Shown: piece after piece, positions 60,125 through 64,000 of the stretch | How positions within the stretch are numbered: position 1 is the stretch's first letter | Layout of the letters: every line of letters starts with the position of its first letter | Assembly (NCBI GenBank): GCA_963728985.1 | Contig: CAVSME010000002.1 | Location: 1 to 64,000, forward strand | Direction: 5' to 3' | DNA from: DASXAI01 sp963728985 | GTDB taxonomy: Bacteria > Actinomycetota > Acidimicrobiia > Acidimicrobiales > Ilumatobacteraceae | Length of the DNA stretch: 64,000 nucleotides | The notes under the pieces: model-generated | Told to the model about the DNA's origin: nothing | The model's database searches: none | The model's input: the letters and a program-made list of their open reading frames with translations, nothing else | Translations under genes and position numbers: made by a program

Positions 60125-62350
60125 CTACTGGCTGCTGAACCAGCCGGACACGTCGGCGATCAGGTCGGTGGCGGCCTGCGTGAACAGACACACCGTGCCC
60201 GCCGGCGACACCGGCGCGATGACCGCGTTGGGCACTGTCTGACCGGCGACGTAGTTCACGTTGGACGCCAGCGGCCGCTCACCACACGGGTACACCGTCA
60301 CGAAGCCCGCCGCCGCCGGATCGGTCACCGTCACGTTCAACGCCACCGCGCCGGCCCCCGAGGCCGGCACACCGAACCGGCCCGCCACCGGCACCTCGAG
60401 CACCTGCCCGTCGCCCAACCGGGCCGCCGGCACCCCACCGGTGCCGTCGCGGGTATCGAACAACCGCGCCGGCGTCACCCCGGTGAACCCCTGCCCCGCG
60501 GCGAACCAGCCGGACACGTCGGCGATCAGATCGGTGGCGGCCTGCGTGAACAGACACACCGTGCCCGCCGGCGACACCGGCGCGATGACCGCGTTGGGCA
60601 CCGTCTGACCGGCGACGTAGTTCACGTTCGACGCCAGCGGCCGCTCACCACACGGGTACACCGTCACGAAGCCCGCCGCCGCCGGATCGGTCACCGTCAC
60701 GTTCAACGCCACCGCGCCGGCCCCCGAGGCCGGCACACCGAACCGGCCCGCCACCGGCACCTCGAGCACCTGCCCGTCGCCCAACCGGGCCGCCGGCACC
60801 CCACCGGTGCCGTCGCGGGTATCGAACAACCGCGCCGGCGTCACCCCGGTGAACCCCTGCCCCGCGGCGAACCAGCCGGACACGTCGGCGATCAGGTCGG
60901 TGGCGGCCTGCGTGAACAGACACACCGTGCCCGCCGGCGACACCGGCGCGATGACCGCGTTGGGCACCGTTTGACCGGCGACGTAGTTCACGTTCGACGC
61001 CAGCGGCCGCTCACCACACGGGTACACCGTCACGAAGCCCGCCGCCGCCGGATCGGTCACCGTCACGTTCAACGCCACCGCGGCGGCGTCGGGCGCGACG
61101 CCGGCCCGGCCCGTCACCGGCACCTCGAGCACCGTGCCCGCCGCCAGGCGTCCGACTCCGGCCGACTGGCCGTCGACGGTGTCCGAACCCGGCCTCGTGT
61201 CGAGCAGGCGCGCCGGAACCACCGAGGTGAACGCCGGCGTTGGGCGCTGGGGATCGGCGTCATAGGACGCCGATCCCCAGAACGGCATGGATCCACCGGC
61301 GATGAGCAACGAGTCGCTCCCCGAGCAGTCGTCCGCGGCGATGTCCGCGACGCTCGCGACCCAGACGCCGGCCGGCGCCGCTCCCGTTCGCTCGTACACC
61401 ACCGCGCTGGCGTCGGGGGCGAAGCTGGGACTGTTGAAGTCGTCCATGCCGGTGAGCTGGCAACGGGCGGTGGCATCGCCGAGCGGCCCGTCGGTGCTCC
61501 ACAGCACCATGCCAGGGGTAGGTGACCCCGCGTCCAGGACCTGTCCGAGGGTGGCGACCTTGCTGTCCTTGACCGCCGGCTGCTGGTACGCGTTGTCGTT
61601 GACGTCATAAGGGGTCTGGCCGAACCATGGCGCCGCCCCCGGGCCGCCCACGTCGTAGAGAAACTCGCCCTGCTCCAGGAACGCGTCGTTGTAGACGGCG
61701 ACACGGCTTGCGCTCACCCACGTCGGGCTGCGGAAGCCGGTCGTGGTCCCGTCGGATGCCTTCGCGATGACGACCGCGCCACCCCCATCGGCGTTGGCCA
61801 CCCGGCTCTCGTAGGCGGTGAACACCCCGCTGCAGCTCAGCTGCTCGATCACCGCCACCGGTGTGTAGGCGATGTGGGCCCCGTCGGGGGACACCTCCAG
61901 GTCGTAGAGACCCTGCGGCTCCTGTTCCACGGGGATCGGGCACCGGTACGTCACCAGCAGGGCGTACTGCGGTGGGGCGAACGGCGGGCGCAGCAACTGG
62001 CCGTGGCGGTCCATCTCGTAGACGAAACCCTGCTTGTAGCCGTGGCCCTGCCCGTCGTCGAGCTGGCGGTTCCGGAACGCGAAGATGAAGCCGGCCTCGG
62101 TCTCGGACGGCACGAGGTAGGGATCGTCGGGAGTGCCGTCCGCCGTGATCTGGCGCTGGCCCGACCCGTCAGGCCGCGAGATCCAGATGTTGTCGGCCTT
62201 GACGAACACGATGCTGCCCGCCGCCGTCACCGCCCCGGCCGGCGCCGCGCTCGTCGCGAGTACCAGGCCGACGACGAGCATCGCCGATGCGCTCAGTACC
62301 GATCCGCACCTCCGCGCCCGCGTCCAGTTCCGCTCCATGAGCCGTGTCAT
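60125..62350 (-). CDS. secreted propeller protein with three near-identical C-terminal modules
   Basis: 741 residues. Signal peptide about 1-40 (VLSASAMLVVGLVLATSAAPAGA). Region 45-375 shows TolB/PD40-type beta-propeller strands (VFVKADNIWISRPDGSGQRQIT, YDLEVSPDGAHIAYTP, SPSFAPDASAVVYERTG). From about 378 there are three modules with a 122-residue period, each starting 'PARLFDTR' (PARLLDTR in the first) and ending ATDLIADVSGWF; modules 2 and 3 are almost identical and the first differs mainly at its start. One Cys pair per module may form a disulfide. The modules are probably surface or adhesion domains; I recall similar ones in large secreted proteins of Acidimicrobiia. It starts at ATG 62350; the function of the whole is unknown. 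Confidence 0.65.
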   Translation of the reverse strand: MTRLMERNWTRARRCGSVLSASAMLVVGLVLATSAAPAGAVTAAGSIVFVKADNIWISRPDGSGQRQITADGTPDDPYLVPSETEAGFIFAFRNRQLDDGQGHGYKQGFVYEMDRHGQLLRPPFAPPQYALLVTYRCPIPVEQEPQGLYDLEVSPDGAHIAYTPVAVIEQLSCSGVFTAYESRVANADGGGAVVIAKASDGTTTGFRSPTWVSASRVAVYNDAFLEQGEFLYDVGGPGAAPWFGQTPYDVNDNAYQQPAVKDSKVATLGQVLDAGSPTPGMVLWSTDGPLGDATARCQLTGMDDFNSPSFAPDASAVVYERTGAAPAGVWVASVADIAADDCSGSDSLLIAGGSMPFWGSASYDADPQRPTPAFTSVVPARLLDTRPGSDTVDGQSAGVGRLAAGTVLEVPVTGRAGVAPDAAAVALNVTVTDPAAAGFVTVYPCGERPLASNVNYVAGQTVPNAVIAPVSPAGTVCLFTQAATDLIADVSGWFAAGQGFTGVTPARLFDTRDGTGGVPAARLGDGQVLEVPVAGRFGVPASGAGAVALNVTVTDPAAAGFVTVYPCGERPLASNVNYVAGQTVPNAVIAPVSPAGTVCLFTQAATDLIADVSGWFAAGQGFTGVTPARLFDTRDGTGGVPAARLGDGQVLEVPVAGRFGVPASGAGAVALNVTVTDPAAAGFVTVYPCGERPLASNVNYVAGQTVPNAVIAPVSPAGTVCLFTQAATDLIADVSGWFSSQ
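60137..61234. repeat. three tandem 366-bp repeats in the secreted protein gene
   Basis: The marker GAACCAGCCGGACACG recurs at 60137, 60503 and 60869, a 366-bp period. Copies 1 and 2 differ at only a few bases over their full length; copy 3 diverges in its distal third (about 61080-61230). The near-identity at DNA level points to recent duplication or gene conversion. Confidence 0.85.
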
Positions 62351-62514
62351 CCCCGCTCCCCCTCAGGCCGTCGCATCAGCGCGCTACCCGCGAAAGCGTG
62401 TACCCATACACCTATCTCGAGGCGGCCGATGGATCTCACGCATCGGGTTCGTGACAGCACCGGTGATCACCCGATGCCCCAGTGACCCGCCGGCCGTGCA
62501 CCGCCGGCGGCGAT

Positions 62515-62540
62515 CGATCGGCAAGACTCTCCGCCGATCG
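62515..62540. promoter_or_regulatory. inverted repeat before the CoA transferase gene
   Basis: Perfect 8-bp arms CGATCGGC and GCCGATCG with a 10-nt spacer. It ends 3 nt before the AAGGAGG ribosome binding site (62544-62550) of the gene at 62555, so it is well placed to be an operator or an mRNA stem that controls translation. Confidence 0.4.
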
Positions 62541-62554
62541 CACAAGGAGGTCAC

Positions 62555-63733
62555 GTGGGGGCGCTGGACGGGATCCGGGTGGTCGAGGCGGGGCTGCTCG
62601 TGCAGGGGCCCCAGGCGGCGGCCACCCTCGGTGAGTGGGGGGCCGACGTCATCAAGGTCGAGCTGCCCTTCTTCGGCGACCAGTCGCGCTGGATCCCGGT
62701 CGCCCACGGCGACGGGCGGGCGCCCTACTTCATGGGCTGCAACCGCGGGAAGCGCAGCATCACGATCGACCTGCGGGTCCCCGACGGCCGGGAGCTCTTC
62801 TTGCAGCTGGCCGAGGGCGCCGACGTCGTGATCACCAACTTCAAGCCGGGGACGATGGAGGCGTGGGGCCTCGGCTACGAGGACGTGGCCGCTCGCAACC
62901 CGGCCATCGTCTACGCCGCCGGATCCACGTTCGGCACCATCGGGCCCGATGCCCAGCGGGAGGGCGCCGACCTGGCCGCCCAGGCCGCTGGCGGGCTCAT
63001 CAGCACCACCGGCCGGCCGGGCGGCGATCCCACACCCGTGGGCGCCACCGTGGCCGACCACACCGCTTGCCAGAACATCGTGAGCGGGGTCCTGGCCGCC
63101 CTCGTGGCCCGCCAGCGCACCGGCCGGGGCCAGCGCGTCGACACGTCACTCGTGGGCGGTCAGATCTGGGCCCAGGCCAGCGAGTACACCCGTTGCCTCC
63201 TGGCCGGCGCACCGGCCGGGCCCGCCAACCAGGGCAGCGCCCTCATCCCGGGCATCTACGCCATCTTCCCCACCGCCGACGGCTGGATCGCCATCGTCGG
63301 GGTGGCCGGTCCCGCCCGCGACCTGTTCTTCGACGTCATCGGGCGGCCCGAGCTGAAGGCGCGCTTCCCCCAGCTCCTCTACTGGAACGACGAGAAGTCC
63401 GAGCTGTGGCCCCTCCTCAACGAGGCGTTCTCCGCCCGCACGACGGCCGAGTGGTGCGACCTGCTGCGCGAGGCCGGACTGCGCTACGCGCCGGTGCGCG
63501 ACCACAGCCAGGTCATCGCCGACCGGGCCATGTGGGACAACGGCTACTTCGCCACCCTCGACGGTCCGAACGGTCCGGTGGACGCCGTCCTCGCTCCCGT
63601 GCGCTTCAGCGACACGCCCGCCGAACCCCGTGCCGCCGCCCCCGAGCTCGGCCAGCACACCGAGGAGATCCTCCTCGAGCTCGGCCGCGACTGGGACGAC
63701 ATCACCCGCCTCCGCGACGCCGGCGTGGTGTAG
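62555..63733 (+). CDS. family III (CaiB/BaiF) CoA transferase
   Basis: 392 residues. Moves CoA between carboxylic acids. Family features are ALDGIRVVEAGLLVQGPQAAATLGEWGADVIKVELP at the N-terminus, NRGKRSITIDLRVPDGRELFLQLAEGADVVITNFKPGTMEAWGLGY, and 'GADLAAQAAGGLISTTG', where Asp after GA is the usual catalytic Asp (about 138). It starts at GTG with AAGGAGG 4 nt upstream. The length is normal for the family. The substrate acid cannot be named; no linked beta-oxidation gene lies in the window. Confidence 0.88.
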   Translation: MGALDGIRVVEAGLLVQGPQAAATLGEWGADVIKVELPFFGDQSRWIPVAHGDGRAPYFMGCNRGKRSITIDLRVPDGRELFLQLAEGADVVITNFKPGTMEAWGLGYEDVAARNPAIVYAAGSTFGTIGPDAQREGADLAAQAAGGLISTTGRPGGDPTPVGATVADHTACQNIVSGVLAALVARQRTGRGQRVDTSLVGGQIWAQASEYTRCLLAGAPAGPANQGSALIPGIYAIFPTADGWIAIVGVAGPARDLFFDVIGRPELKARFPQLLYWNDEKSELWPLLNEAFSARTTAEWCDLLREAGLRYAPVRDHSQVIADRAMWDNGYFATLDGPNGPVDAVLAPVRFSDTPAEPRAAAPELGQHTEEILLELGRDWDDITRLRDAGVV

Positions 63734-63741
63734 CCGACCGG

Positions 63742-64000
63742 CTACTTGCCGGTGTAGCTGAAGTGCCCGCCGAGGAGGAGCTGCTCCACCTCGGGCGAAC
63801 TGGTCGGGCGGGCGAAGTAGTAGCCCTGCACGACATCGCAACCGAGGTCGCCCAGCATCTCGATCGTCACCTCGTCCTCGACACCCTCGGCGATGACCAT
63901 CAGGTCGAGGTTGCGGGCGAGGTCGATGGTCGATCGGACGATGGAGGCGAGGTCGCCGTCGATGGCCATGTCCCGCACGAACGACTTGTCGATCTTCACC
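63742..64000 (-). CDS. EAL domain protein (c-di-GMP phosphodiesterase), C-terminal part only
   Basis: The 5' part lies beyond the window. The visible 86 residues are the end of an EAL domain: VKIDKSFVRDM (catalytic Lys and Asp region), VIAEGVEDEVTIEMLGDLGCDVVQGYYFARP (Glu of loop 6 and the QGYYFARP end). It hydrolyses c-di-GMP to pGpG if the rest is intact; a GGDEF or PAS domain may precede it. Convergent with the CoA transferase gene, 8 bp apart. Confidence 0.88.
   Translation of the reverse strand, partial: VKIDKSFVRDMAIDGDLASIVRSTIDLARNLDLMVIAEGVEDEVTIEMLGDLGCDVVQGYYFARPTSSPEVEQLLLGGHFSYTGK

Noticed and set aside
60137..61234. CRISPR array
   Set aside because: The repeats are 366 bp, in frame and coding; no spacer structure or cas gene is present.

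Overview
The window is high-GC DNA from an actinobacterium, most likely of the class Acidimicrobiia. This rests on gene content, not on a marker-gene search: an actinobacterial caa3 oxidase set with a CtaF-type subunit, a clpS-DUF2017 pair, frequent GTG starts, TANNNT boxes placed 6-9 nt before start codons as in leaderless actinobacterial transcripts, and a secreted protein with repeated 'PARLFDTR...DVSGWF' modules. Genes are packed tightly, with many 4-nt ATGA/GTGA overlaps.

Layout. 1-4990: 3' truncated pdxH, a divergent membrane desaturase, and a quaternary-amine type ABC uptake operon (ATPase, two permeases, lipoprotein). 5174-8848: serS, then a DHA2-type drug exporter divergent from its probable TetR repressor, with two copies of a shared operator. 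9145-13455: two ABC-2 export pairs and an acetyltransferase-like gene. 13491-17011: a compact candidate RiPP locus (37-residue Gly-rich precursor, S26-type peptidase, HprK-like kinase, PqqD-like recognition protein, ABC exporter) without any known RiPP cyclase. 17139-33069: a PKS-NRPS operon on the minus strand (leader ORF, KS-AT-KR-ACP, KS-AT-DH*-KR-ACP running into C-A(Gly)-T-TE across a +1 frameshift, type II thioesterase, phosphopantetheinyl transferase). 33503-43306: the terminal oxidase operon ctaB, a subunit-I paralogue lacking all haem/copper ligands, a subunit-III paralogue, a CtaF-cupredoxin fusion, ctaC, ctaD, ctaE, subunit IV and ctaG. 43381-44487: clpS, DUF2017 and tRNA-Glu, tRNA-Asp, tRNA-Phe.

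44439-60089 is a genomic island inserted in tRNA-Phe. A perfect 48-bp copy of the tRNA 3' half closes its far end. It carries a frameshifted tyrosine integrase, an XRE regulator, an excisionase-like protein, remnants of aldehyde dehydrogenase and an IS481-type transposase, a P1B-5 type Ni/Fe exporter with a hemerythrin tail, and two paralogous cassettes (two small His/Asp- or Ser/Thr/Pro-rich exported proteins, ApbE flavin transferase, ferric-reductase-like cytochrome b). One cassette is led by a two-component system, the other by an ECF sigma/anti-sigma pair. After the island come a secreted propeller protein with 366-bp near-identical repeats, a type III CoA transferase and the C-terminal end of an EAL domain protein.

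Caution: six apparent frameshifts (one in the PKS-NRPS, five in the island) all look like one extra base on minus-strand genes. Some may be assembly errors, so the split genes may be intact in the organism.
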